DNA of 5,400 nucleotides. It comes from Candidatus Methanophagaceae archaeon (GTDB taxonomy: Archaea > Halobacteriota > Syntropharchaeia > Alkanophagales > Methanospirareceae). Both the position numbers and the translations under genes were made by a program. Shown in pieces: positions 1-5,291 of this stretch (its first letter is position 1; each line of letters starts with the position of its first letter). The notes under the pieces were generated by a model. The model searched no databases. It was not told the DNA's origin and worked only from the letters and a program-made list of their open reading frames with translations. The stretch is from assembly GCA_013374505.1 (NCBI GenBank), contig QENJ01000294.1, positions 1-5,400 on the forward strand. Direction: 5' to 3'.

Positions 1-604
1 GTTCTCGATTCTCGCTCTCCCCGGTTATCATCCCCGCCAGCATCAGCGCGAACGCGAAGAAGACAAATACATAACCCAGAAAGACCACGGGCGGATGGAC
101 AAGCACCCAGAACGTTTGCAACAGCGGATTGAGACCTGCACCATCCGGTGGAGTACCCGGCATAACCACAAAAGGGCTCTTCAGCAGGGTGATGAGGATA
201 AAGAAGATGAGTAAGAGGTCAACTATTTTGTAGGTGGTTGTGCGATACTCGCACTCTTTTCCCAATCCTGCAAACCTATACACAAGATATAATACCGCAA
301 AGCAGAAAATTATGAATAGCATTGACCCGCTACTCCCGATCCACGGGTCTCCTACTTTATACGCCAGATCTAAGCCCGAAGAACTGTACGTGTAAACTTC
401 AAATAACTCGAAGTTATCCTTCACGAACTCCATAGTGAGCCGGAAGTATGCAGCGATTATCAGCACGCACGCGATAGCAGCCGCGAAAAACGCGTGTTCA
501 TATCTCTTCTTCGCTTTTTGTTCTTTCTTTGCCATTAATAGCAGGATAAAATCAAATAGCAGTAAGAAACAAGCTAAAAGTATGAAAAAATCACCCGTTT
601 CCAT
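1..604 (-). CDS. ccmF: CcmF-type cytochrome c haem lyase subunit, N-terminal 201 residues (cut by window edge)
   Basis: CcmF is the polytopic membrane haem lyase subunit that delivers haem to apocytochrome c CXXCH motifs on the outer face of the membrane. I translated this frame by hand from the ATG at 604-602. It gives hydrophobic helices at about residues 5-24, 38-54, 94-111, 126-141 and 165-192. The diagnostic block is GLNPLLQ (157-163) followed by HPPVVFLGYV (170-179); in characterised CcmF the histidine of HPP is a haem-ligand candidate. The usual W-G-G-x-E-G-S-L-L-W block is reduced here to PWIGSSGSMLF (87-97), so the protein is divergent. The tryptophan-rich WWD loop would lie beyond the window. 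The start is fixed by an in-frame TGA, the stop of the upstream gene, only two codons before it, which implies translational coupling. It is the third gene of an operon led by a multihaem cytochrome. The related NrfE/CcsA types cannot be fully excluded, but GLNPLLQ plus HPP favours CcmF. Confidence 0.9.
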   Translation of the reverse strand, partial: METGDFFILLACFLLLFDFILLLMAKKEQKAKKRYEHAFFAAAIACVLIIAAYFRLTMEFVKDNFELFEVYTYSSSGLDLAYKVGDPWIGSSGSMLFIIFCFAVLYLVYRFAGLGKECEYRTTTYKIVDLLLIFFILITLLKSPFVVMPGTPPDGAGLNPLLQTFWVLVHPPVVFLGYVFVFFAFALMLAGMITGESENRE

Positions 605-607
605 TTC

Positions 608-1036
608 TCATTCCCAGATTAAAATGTACGTATCACCCGCTATCGCTTTACCATTTCCACCTATTACTCGCACGAGTATCTTCACAACATCGTCCTTTTT
701 TGGTACGCGGTCCTTATCAAAGCCGATTAGAAGTTCATACGTGCCTTCACCCGTGTATTCCTTTGCCGCCCAATAGCTGACGCCACCATGACCATAATTG
801 ATTATTGCCTTCGCATCTACGCTGGGGAAGTTAGCGGAAGTACCCTTCGGACTCTTCAAAGGACTGATCGTATCTTGTTCCGCACTGACGATTTCTAATA
901 TCGTCTTTTCATCTGCCACACTAACCTCTGCTTTAAGATTTATAACCGGCACTTCTTCCATGTCTATACATGCACACGTAAAAAATAGGGCTATCGCCAA
1001 AATGCTAATGCAAATAACGGTCGTCTTCTTTCTCAT
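608..1036 (-). CDS. Small exported (possibly lipid-anchored) protein of unknown function between cytochrome and ccmF
   Basis: I do not recognise this 142-residue protein. It has a basic N-terminus (MRKK) and a hydrophobic stretch at 7-22, then Thr-Cys-Ala-Cys-Ile-Asp (20-25). Cys23 with Ala at -1 and Asp at +2 could be a lipidation site, but the box is imperfect. The remainder (about 30-142) alternates polar and hydrophobic residues as a beta-sandwich would. It includes a Gly/Tyr/Trp-rich stretch (YGHGGVSYWAAKEY, 81-94) and a C-terminal strand ending LIWE. It has no CXXCH or CXXC, so it is neither a cytochrome nor a CcmH-like thiol protein. It also lacks the conserved C-terminal haem-binding layout expected of CcmE. 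The start is well supported: AGAGGA lies 7 nt upstream, inside the end of the preceding cytochrome gene. It sits 11 nt after that cytochrome and 3 nt before ccmF, so an accessory role in cytochrome maturation or the cytochrome complex is inferred from context only. Confidence 0.85.
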   Translation of the reverse strand: MRKKTTVICISILAIALFFTCACIDMEEVPVINLKAEVSVADEKTILEIVSAEQDTISPLKSPKGTSANFPSVDAKAIINYGHGGVSYWAAKEYTGEGTYELLIGFDKDRVPKKDDVVKILVRVIGGNGKAIAGDTYILIWE

Positions 1037-1043
1037 TTAATAT

Positions 1044-1049
1044 TCCTCT
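1044..1049 (-). promoter_or_regulatory. Ribosome binding site for the small exported protein
   Basis: AGAGGA on the minus strand lies 7 nt before the ATG at 1036-1034 and overlaps the TAG stop of the cytochrome gene (1050-1048). The overlap indicates coupled translation of the two genes. A second purine block, GGAGGA, lies just upstream within the last cytochrome codons. Confidence 0.6.
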
Positions 1050-1704
1050 ATCCTCCGATTATAAACGTTATCAACGCTTTCAACGTATTTAATATTGTTG
1101 GATATTTTACCTCTTCCGGTTTTACCACTACCGGGATTCCCTCTACCATTTGGTATTCCTCATCCTTATAGTCGAGCCCAAACGCGCCATGACATGAAAC
1201 GCATAACTCGCCTGTTTTCATGCCATGAATAGAATGACCGTCTCCAAGATGGCAAAAATTGCAATTTCCTGTTTCTGGTAGTATTGGATGCTCAGCATCC
1301 ACACCATGACATGCCTGGCAATCTACATTCACGTGGGCCTGATGGAGGTCATCAGATGGTATTTCCCCTGCACTGTTTAGCAGACCACTGCCTATGTGGC
1401 AAGCCACGCAGGTCTTTGAACCATGCGCTACTGTCCTTATCTTTTCCATGTCTATATTCCCTCCGCTGGTATAAGCTTCTTTATGACAGTTGCAAGACCC
1501 GAGTTTTGCACGCAATTCCTTCTCAGAAAGAAGCGTGACGTGACACTGCCCACACTCCGGCACGGGATGCCACGACCCTATGAACCCCATAGGATTCGGA
1601 GGAATTACCTCGTTCGCGCTAGCCTTCTCCCCCATACCGAGGGCAGGTACGACAACAATGAATACTGCTGTGAGGAATAACGCAACTAATTTGTTTTTCA
1701 TCAT
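1048..1704 (-). CDS. Secreted multihaem c-type cytochrome, five CXXCH sites plus one CXCH site
   Basis: This 218-residue protein is an exported electron-carrier cytochrome. It has a signal peptide (MMKNK, hydrophobic core 6-22, possible cleavage after the Ala-Ser-Ala at 28-30). Haem-binding motifs are CGQCH (51-55), CVACH (99-103), CQACH (129-133), CNFCH (148-152) and CVSCH (168-172). A sixth, abnormal site, Cys-Asn-Cys-His (71-74), has only one residue between the cysteines. Non-motif histidines just before or after the sites (His46, His94, His121, His124, His139, His157, His160) could be second axial ligands, suggesting bis-His haems. The C-terminus (201-218) is a short hydrophobic helix ending Gly-Gly, too short to be a sure membrane anchor. 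It leads the operon with the unknown exported protein and ccmF. Its C-terminal haem pattern (CXXCH, Gly, Ile-His-Gly) resembles the cytochrome at 3351-3896. The start could be either of two adjacent ATGs (1704 or 1701). Confidence 0.93.
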   Translation of the reverse strand: MMKNKLVALFLTAVFIVVVPALGMGEKASANEVIPPNPMGFIGSWHPVPECGQCHVTLLSEKELRAKLGSCNCHKEAYTSGGNIDMEKIRTVAHGSKTCVACHIGSGLLNSAGEIPSDDLHQAHVNVDCQACHGVDAEHPILPETGNCNFCHLGDGHSIHGMKTGELCVSCHGAFGLDYKDEEYQMVEGIPVVVKPEEVKYPTILNTLKALITFIIGG

Positions 1705-1722
1705 TAGATATATTGCAGGGGG

Positions 1723-1738
1723 CTAAATAAAATATATT
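1723..1738 (-). promoter_or_regulatory. Archaeal TATA-like promoter of the cytochrome-ccmF operon
   Basis: The minus strand reads AATATATTTTATTTAG here, centred about 27 bp before the ATG at 1704. Archaeal transcription starts about 25 bp downstream of the box, which would give a leaderless or nearly leaderless mRNA. This agrees with the absence of any Shine-Dalgarno sequence before that ATG. Confidence 0.5.
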
Positions 1739-1759
1739 CATTTTTAATCACGTAAACAG

Positions 1760-1777
1760 TTTAATTTTAAGTATATG
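1760..1777 (+). promoter_or_regulatory. TATA-like promoter region of the CARDB-protein gene
   Basis: The A/T-rich stretch TTTAATTTTAAGTATATG lies 29-46 bp upstream of the ATG at 1806. The TTTAATTTTAA part is at a suitable distance for a short leader that still contains the ribosome binding site at 1795-1798. The exact box within this run is uncertain. Confidence 0.4.
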
Positions 1778-1794
1778 TGGAAGAAATAATTTAT

Positions 1795-1798
1795 GGAG
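1795..1798 (+). promoter_or_regulatory. Ribosome binding site of the CARDB-protein gene
   Basis: GGAG lies 7 nt before the ATG at 1806. It supports this start over the internal ATG at residue 28, which would remove the signal peptide. Confidence 0.6.
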
Positions 1799-1805
1799 TA
1801 AAGAA

Positions 1806-2828
1806 ATGAAGCGATCCGGAAAAAACACCTTGGCAATCTTAACGTTAATAGTCTTGTTCCTTGTTTCGGCTACTGCTGTTAACGCGATGAAGGTGGAGAT
1901 TGATATGGGGGTATGGACTGGACAGGCAACCATGGGTAGTAATAGTTATACTCATGGCGATACCATCGAAATGTACACGGTGCTGTATAACGTGAATTAC
2001 GCAGGTTACATAATCGTCGATTTGTTCTATGTCATAGAAGACCCTCGGGGGAATGTGGTTGTGATAGACAACATAGGGGTAAATCGCAGAACTTACGAGG
2101 AGCATGTGAATGTGATGTACACAAAGACAATCCCATCCTGGTGGCTGTATGGCAGATATAGTATTGCTATATATTCATATAATCGCTTGAACAAGGCGGA
2201 AATAGCTAAAATAAACAGGAAAGTAGCTTACGACACAGAGACTCTTAAGAAGTTCTTTGGTACCATAGATTATGATGATGATTATGATGAGGATAATCCC
2301 TACAATCAGATGAGAAACCTCATTGAGACTGGGTGTGGTGGGGATAGAGATGACCTGGAAGATGTGGGTGTAGTAAAGTCAATTGACGATTCGTTGGAGG
2401 AAATAGCAAGGCTACAATTCTACGTGCGCAGTCTGGAAGAGATACAGGTGGAAACGCCTTCGCAGCCGCAGAAAAGCGAAGCAATTGAAGGCACGAAATT
2501 CGTAGTGACGGACATGCAAATAGATCAATTCACGGTGAAACCCAACGAACCCGTTGCAATTTCGGTCGCGGTAAAGAACGAGGGTGAAAGAGGAACGGAA
2601 AGGATTTCACTGCTAATAAATGGTAAAAAAGAAGCCGAAGCTGCGGTTACTGTTGGCAGTGGTGACACGGAAACACTTCATTTCTTAGTGTCTAAGGAAC
2701 TTCCCGGGACCTATAAAGTCACTATACCGGGTACAGATATAGTGAAATTATTCTTCGTCAAAGAGGGAGAAGAAGACGTTGAGGAACTCCTCCAAGAATC
2801 ATCACCCCCCTCCTTCCACTACTATTGA
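1806..2828 (+). CDS. Secreted beta-sandwich protein with C-terminal CARDB-like domain, probably truncated by a frameshift
   Basis: This 340-residue exported protein has an N-terminal signal sequence (MKRSGK, hydrophobic 8-25, likely cleavage near Val-Asn-Ala 25-27). Residues about 30-140 look like an Ig-type beta-sandwich rich in Tyr/Val/Ile (for example IEDPRGNVVVID, 77-88). An acidic linker follows (DYDDDYDEDNP, 155-165), then a helical charged region (184-215). Residues about 232-318 match the CARDB pattern (cell-adhesion-related domain of bacteria and archaea): FTVKPNEPVAISVAVKNEGE at 242-261, ISLLINGKK, then PGTYKVTIPG. Such domains bind surface or extracellular partners. It is divergently transcribed from the cytochrome operon, so a surface or electron-conduit role is possible but not shown. 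The frame closes (SFHYY, stop) right after a C6 run at 2805-2810, and apparently related coding sequence continues in the +1 frame to 3039. The native protein may therefore be about 410 residues. Confidence 0.88.
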   Translation: MKRSGKNTLAILTLIVLFLVSATAVNAMKVEIDMGVWTGQATMGSNSYTHGDTIEMYTVLYNVNYAGYIIVDLFYVIEDPRGNVVVIDNIGVNRRTYEEHVNVMYTKTIPSWWLYGRYSIAIYSYNRLNKAEIAKINRKVAYDTETLKKFFGTIDYDDDYDEDNPYNQMRNLIETGCGGDRDDLEDVGVVKSIDDSLEEIARLQFYVRSLEEIQVETPSQPQKSEAIEGTKFVVTDMQIDQFTVKPNEPVAISVAVKNEGERGTERISLLINGKKEAEAAVTVGSGDTETLHFLVSKELPGTYKVTIPGTDIVKLFFVKEGEEDVEELLQESSPPSFHYY

Positions 2829-3039
2829 GGATATAATACAAGAGTCCGTGGATGAAAGTACCGCAAAAACACAAACGGAGACACAAGAAAGTCATCGTGG
2901 TAGCGATTTATTGTGGGGTCTTTTTGCAAGTAGTAACAACAAGGAGTTCTCAACAGAGAATGTGCTGCTTTCTTCTGTTTTCGACCTGATCGGCAACCAA
3001 ATAAGCTTAACTAAGGTGATTTCCTTCTTTGTCGTTTGA
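2809..3039 (+). pseudogene. Probable displaced C-terminal extension of the CARDB protein (+1 frame)
   Basis: This is a 76-codon open stretch in the +1 frame relative to the gene ending at 2828. If the C6 run at 2805-2810 had five Cs, the reading frame would continue here without a stop to give a protein of about 410 residues. The extension starts PPSTTIEDIIQESVDEST. Its IEDIIQESV echoes VEELLQESS, which stands just before the frameshift (residues 325-333), suggesting a continuous repeated acidic linker. It then becomes Thr/Gln/Glu-rich and ends in a more hydrophobic tail (SDLLWGLFA, later VLLSSVFDLIG, ending ISFFVV). It has no ribosome binding site or convincing start of its own; the ATG at 2779 overlaps the CARDB gene. 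Causes could be a sequencing or assembly error, a true inactivating mutation, or programmed frameshifting. Confidence 0.55.
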
Positions 3040-3330
3040 TTTTGGACTTGTTGTATCTAAAAAGTAAACTGTAAAGAATAAATCATGTTGTATAATCCCA
3101 TCTGGTCTAATAAAATCGTATTTGTATAGCAGCGGGGTAAGAAACCACGAGATTCCACGAGATTAACACAAGATTTTTGTTAACAAGGGATAAAGAGCCA
3201 ATAGGGTCATTAAGCCGGACCCATAGTATTGCTTTCTCGTGGAAATCTGTGTAATCTTGTGGTTAGCTAAACAATCACGGTAGAAATTATACGTCATATA
3301 CAATAAAAAAATATAAGGGGGGAGAGAGAG
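3040..3330. other. Convergent intergenic region without a recognisable gene
   Basis: This region lies between the plus-strand CARDB gene (with its possible extension to 3039) and the minus-strand lipoprotein cytochrome. Without the extension the gene-free stretch is 2829-3350. It holds the composite inverted repeat at 3144-3266 and part of a purine-rich tract (3302-3345). The open frames here are short, have unlikely composition and lack ribosome binding sites. A T-rich stretch around 3020-3050 may terminate the CARDB transcript. Confidence 0.6.
3144..3266. repeat. Composite inverted repeat built of 10-11 bp units (MITE- or REP-like)
   Basis: The left arm has two perfect tandem copies of CCACGAGATT (3145-3154 and 3155-3164), then a degenerate third unit AACACAAGATT (3165-3175). 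The right arm, read on the minus strand from 3266, has matching units ACCACAAGATT, ACACAGATTT and CCACGAGAAA. The arms enclose about 57 bp that include the palindrome TTGTTAACAA (3177-3186) and a small hairpin, GGGTC (3204-3208) with GACCC (3218-3222). No transposase is present. The arrangement resembles intergenic dispersed repeats or a non-autonomous element, but copy number cannot be judged from one window. Confidence 0.6.
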
Positions 3331-3362
3331 AATAAAAAAAGAGGGCTGTTTTATTGCAGCCC
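3331..3362 (-). terminator. Intrinsic-terminator-like hairpin of the lipoprotein cytochrome gene
   Basis: On the minus strand GGGCTG (3362-3357) pairs perfectly with CAGCCC (3348-3343) across an 8-nt loop, followed by TCTTTTTTTATT. The 5' arm lies in the last sense codons and the loop contains the TAA stop (3353-3351), so coding sequence and terminator overlap. A second T-rich run follows further down (about 3302-3312). Confidence 0.65.
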
Positions 3363-3896
3363 GTGTATCTGTGAAATCTCTCCAACGTGGCAAACCGTGC
3401 AGTCCCTGCCTCTTTCCAGGTGGACTTCCACGAGACGTCCTTCACATGGATCCAGTGGATTTGGCAATCCGTGGCACTGCTCACAAGACGTACCTTGCGG
3501 TCCATTCTGAGGGATTATCGGTATCTTGCCATGACAGCCTACACATCCAACCGCCGATGCAGGATGGATTGTATGCACATTGGCATCTGCACCACCATAC
3601 TTTTCCCCACTATGGCAATCACCAATTTCTGAGCCCATACAGGATTGCGCGCCTTTCACGTGTGCCTGTAACTCCGCTGTTGATTCCGTCTTATGGCACA
3701 TGTCACAGCCAGTCGTCATTTGCGCGGGTGGTTTCACCGCGGGCGCAACTGTCGGCTTTGGCGTCTGTATCGGTTCCGGTGTTGCCGCCGGTTTTGGTGT
3801 GGGCGTCTTATCAGGCGCTGATTCATCCACACAGCCTGCCATTAGTACCCCTATCAATACTACTGCTATTATAGTTCCAACTAATTTCTTGTTCAT
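3351..3896 (-). CDS. Lipoprotein multihaem c-type cytochrome, four CXXCH sites plus one CX7CH site
   Basis: This 181-residue cytochrome is probably lipid-anchored on the outer face of the membrane. It has a signal peptide (MNKK, hydrophobic 5-20) ending in a good lipobox, LMAGC (18-22). A Pro/Thr/Lys-rich spacer follows (about 28-58, TPTPKP-type repeats). Haem motifs are CDMCH (64-68), CVGCH (118-122), CEQCH (138-142) and CTVCH (166-170). There is also an abnormal site with Cys86 and Cys94-His95 separated by seven residues (CMGSEIGDCH). A further unpaired Cys151 is present. His79, His108, His111, His159 and His178 may be second axial ligands. The C-terminal CTVCHVGEISQIHG resembles CNFCHLGDGHSIHG of the cytochrome at 1048-1704, suggesting related proteins. 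I chose the start at 3896, not the ATG at 3959, because the lipoprotein signal begins there, GGTG lies 4 nt upstream and a TATA-like box lies within the longer frame. Confidence 0.92.
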   Translation of the reverse strand: MNKKLVGTIIAVVLIGVLMAGCVDESAPDKTPTPKPAATPEPIQTPKPTVAPAVKPPAQMTTGCDMCHKTESTAELQAHVKGAQSCMGSEIGDCHSGEKYGGADANVHTIHPASAVGCVGCHGKIPIIPQNGPQGTSCEQCHGLPNPLDPCEGRLVEVHLERGRDCTVCHVGEISQIHGLQ

Positions 3897-3928
3897 TTTA
3901 CACCACTTATCGCTAATTGTCTTATACC

Positions 3929-3938
3929 TATTTAAAAA
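3929..3938 (-). promoter_or_regulatory. TATA-like promoter of the lipoprotein cytochrome gene
   Basis: The minus strand reads TTTTTAAATA, preceded by a purine-containing stretch (CCGATAAG) that could act as a TFB-recognition element. It is centred about 38 bp before the ATG at 3896, predicting a leader of about 12 nt that contains GGTG (3904-3901). It lies in the 59-bp gap after the membrane-protein gene, so the cytochrome can be transcribed independently. Confidence 0.55.
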
Positions 3939-3955
3939 CTTATCGGTTTTTTTGT

Positions 3956-4777
3956 TCACTTACGCTTAATGTGATGTATAAAGTCAAGGTTGAAAGGCAC
4001 CGTCCCTTTTGTCACATATACCGCCCACGAGTAGTATAATAGGGCATATAGTGCAAGGCAGGCATAAAAAATACCGAGTATATTATTTAGCCCATATAAA
4101 CCGGCAATGCTAAGAAACATGAAGCTAAAAGGAACCAGAATAATAGGCAAAAAGAGGACTATCCATGTGACGTTTCTATCAAAAACGTTAAATTCTGATG
4201 CTATTAGCAGCCACCACGCCACGAAAAAACCTAAAGTTGCGAGATGTACCAGCCCAAATGAGGTGGATATCATAAATGTAAAGCCGGACATAGATACGAT
4301 AACCAAAAGGATAACTTTGGTCACAAAACGCATAGAAGTTCCGGGAGCTATGCTTCTTTCTATCTCTACCTCGGGGCTGCTTTCCCTCTTCACCTGCTCG
4401 TCTATCACCGTCTGAACCATATGGTCAATCTTGCCCAACCGACCCTCTAATGTCTCCATTTCTACCTGCGTCTCTGCTACTTTCCTCAGTACCGGTTCCA
4501 GTCGCTCATATACGCCCTGATCAAAAGCAGTATCCATCAAATTCTCGTAATATGTCGTTTTCTTGTACATCCGAATGCAGAAATAACCCAAAAAAATACC
4601 TATTCCTACGAATATCAAATCTATCACGATGCCGTATAAATTAAAATTTATGACTAGGTCTATAATTAACGAAAAAAGCGAGAACCCAAGCACGATTAGC
4701 GCAACCAGTAAAGCGAAAGCTAAGCCTATCTTTTCCGCGATTGGCATTGTATCTCGGGTCTGCGATGTGTCTGCCAT
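3956..4777 (-). CDS. Six-helix membrane protein with central coiled-coil domain, unknown function
   Basis: I do not recognise a family for this protein, which is 273 residues from the chosen start. Predicted membrane helices are at about 17-41, 47-69, 152-172, 175-194, 203-224 and 230-253. Between helices 2 and 3 lies a soluble, charged, largely helical segment (about 76-132) with heptad-like spacing (ERLEPVLRKVAETQVEMETL at 91-110), likely a coiled coil that oligomerises or binds a partner. The C-terminus is basic (HHIKRK), suggesting a cytoplasmic tail. No catalytic or metal motif is visible. The longer frame begins at 4831, but a TATA-like box at 4803-4813 lies inside its first codons, so I prefer the ATG at 4777 (MADTSQ). 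The ATG at 4747 is a further option. It is followed 59 bp later on the same strand by the lipoprotein cytochrome; a shared role is possible but unproven. Confidence 0.8.
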   Translation of the reverse strand: MADTSQTRDTMPIAEKIGLAFALLVALIVLGFSLFSLIIDLVINFNLYGIVIDLIFVGIGIFLGYFCIRMYKKTTYYENLMDTAFDQGVYERLEPVLRKVAETQVEMETLEGRLGKIDHMVQTVIDEQVKRESSPEVEIERSIAPGTSMRFVTKVILLVIVSMSGFTFMISTSFGLVHLATLGFFVAWWLLIASEFNVFDRNVTWIVLFLPIILVPFSFMFLSIAGLYGLNNILGIFYACLALYALLYYSWAVYVTKGTVPFNLDFIHHIKRK

Positions 4778-4802
4778 ATTGTTGCTTATTATATTCCCGC
4801 CG

Positions 4803-4813
4803 AAATATTTAAA
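4803..4813 (-). promoter_or_regulatory. TATA-like promoter of the six-helix membrane protein gene
   Basis: The minus strand reads TTTAAATATTT, centred about 31 bp before the ATG at 4777. The predicted transcript would begin about 6 nt before that ATG, that is, nearly leaderless. This placement is the main argument against the upstream ATG at 4831. Confidence 0.5.
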
Positions 4814-4966
4814 TGATGTACATAATATCATAACGGCTGAGGGCAGGATTTATTTTTGATCCAGAGTTATCCAAAGCAGCAGCCAAAGACGCTTTTTAGC
4901 CACTACAAACATAATCCAAACATTCTTGGGGCGTGTTACCACCTACCAACAGTAAGATCCACTGCA

Positions 4967-5280
4967 TCAGAAAAGCTGTAATACTATACCTCGAGGCTCT
5001 TTTATCGTAACGACAAAGACGGGCCCTACATCGGGCGCGTCTTCTTTTATTCGCGTAGGCATTGCTATACCCTCAAAAGCCCGCTCTTCCAAGCTAACGG
5101 TTGCTACAAAAATGTCCTCTTCTACTGTTCTCCCGGGCAACTCCGATAATCCCGCTTCATTCACAAACTGTGATTACCAGTTGGGGGCAAGTCGCTATCT
5201 TTGAATCCCTGATTGGACCTCGCGTCAACAAACTTAAATAGCCCCTTCTTCGCTATCGCTCTTGGTTGCTTTTTTATCAT
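4967..5280 (-). pseudogene. Small unrecognised gene split by a one-base frameshift
   Basis: Translation from the ATG at 5280 gives 39 residues (MIKKQPRAIAKKGLFKFVDA..., ending PPTGNHSL) before a TGA at 5163-5161. That ATG has a good ribosome binding site, GGGAG at 5291-5287, 6 nt upstream. The overlapping -1 frame opens after a TAA at 5176-5174. It runs as clear coding sequence (purine-rich first codon positions, mixed charged and hydrophobic residues: VEEDIFVATVSLEER, then KEDAPDVGPVFVVTIKEPRG) to a TGA at 4969-4967. Adding one T to the TTT at about 5166-5168 joins them into one protein of about 104 residues (...NHSFVNEAG...). The downstream part alone would need the GTG at 5164, which lacks a ribosome binding site. 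The protein has no signal peptide or membrane helix, and I recognise no family. A pseudogene, a sequencing error or two separate small ORFs are all possible; one broken gene fits best. Confidence 0.55.
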
Positions 5281-5286
5281 GAACTT

Positions 5287-5291
5287 CTCCC
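5287..5291 (-). promoter_or_regulatory. Ribosome binding site of the split small gene
   Basis: GGGAG on the minus strand lies 6 nt before the ATG at 5280. It supports translation starting there and not at the internal GTG at 5164. Confidence 0.5.

Noticed and set aside
602..610. Fusion of the small exported protein with CcmF by TGA read-through, since the TGA is in the ccmF frame two codons before its ATG.
   Set aside because: There is no evidence for recoding. Stop-start spacing this close is ordinary translational coupling.
608..1036. Interpreting the small exported protein as CcmE, because it lies next to ccmF.
   Set aside because: The sequence lacks the expected CcmE layout and the conserved haem-binding His/Cys-x-x-x-Tyr near the C-terminus. 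Position alone is not enough.
1033..1050. Pyrrolysine read-through of the TAG that ends the cytochrome at 1048.
   Set aside because: Read-through would add only a few codons before a TGA at 1035-1033, inside the next gene's start. No pyrrolysine machinery is visible in the window.
3144..3266. CRISPR array.
   Set aside because: The units are only 10-11 bp, directly abutting with no unique spacers, and arranged as inverted arms.
3351..3959. Longer version of the lipoprotein cytochrome starting at 3959.
   Set aside because: The extra 21 residues are polar and precede a complete lipoprotein signal. They overlap the upstream gene's stop and the TATA-like box, and no ribosome binding site supports that start.
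3371..3969. Plus-strand open frames opposite the lipoprotein cytochrome, and similar ones opposite the cytochrome at 1048-1704.
   Set aside because: They are antisense shadows with no ribosome binding site, promoter or domain pattern, whereas the minus-strand frames carry unmistakable haem motifs.
4850..4942. Minus-strand 30-codon frame (GTG start) whose VW..FV..KKRLWLLLW..LDQK pattern faintly recalls IS1-type transposases.
   Set aside because: It is too short and unsupported: no terminal inverted repeats, no DDE residues that can be assigned and no flanking transposase sequence. It may be chance or a very decayed scrap.
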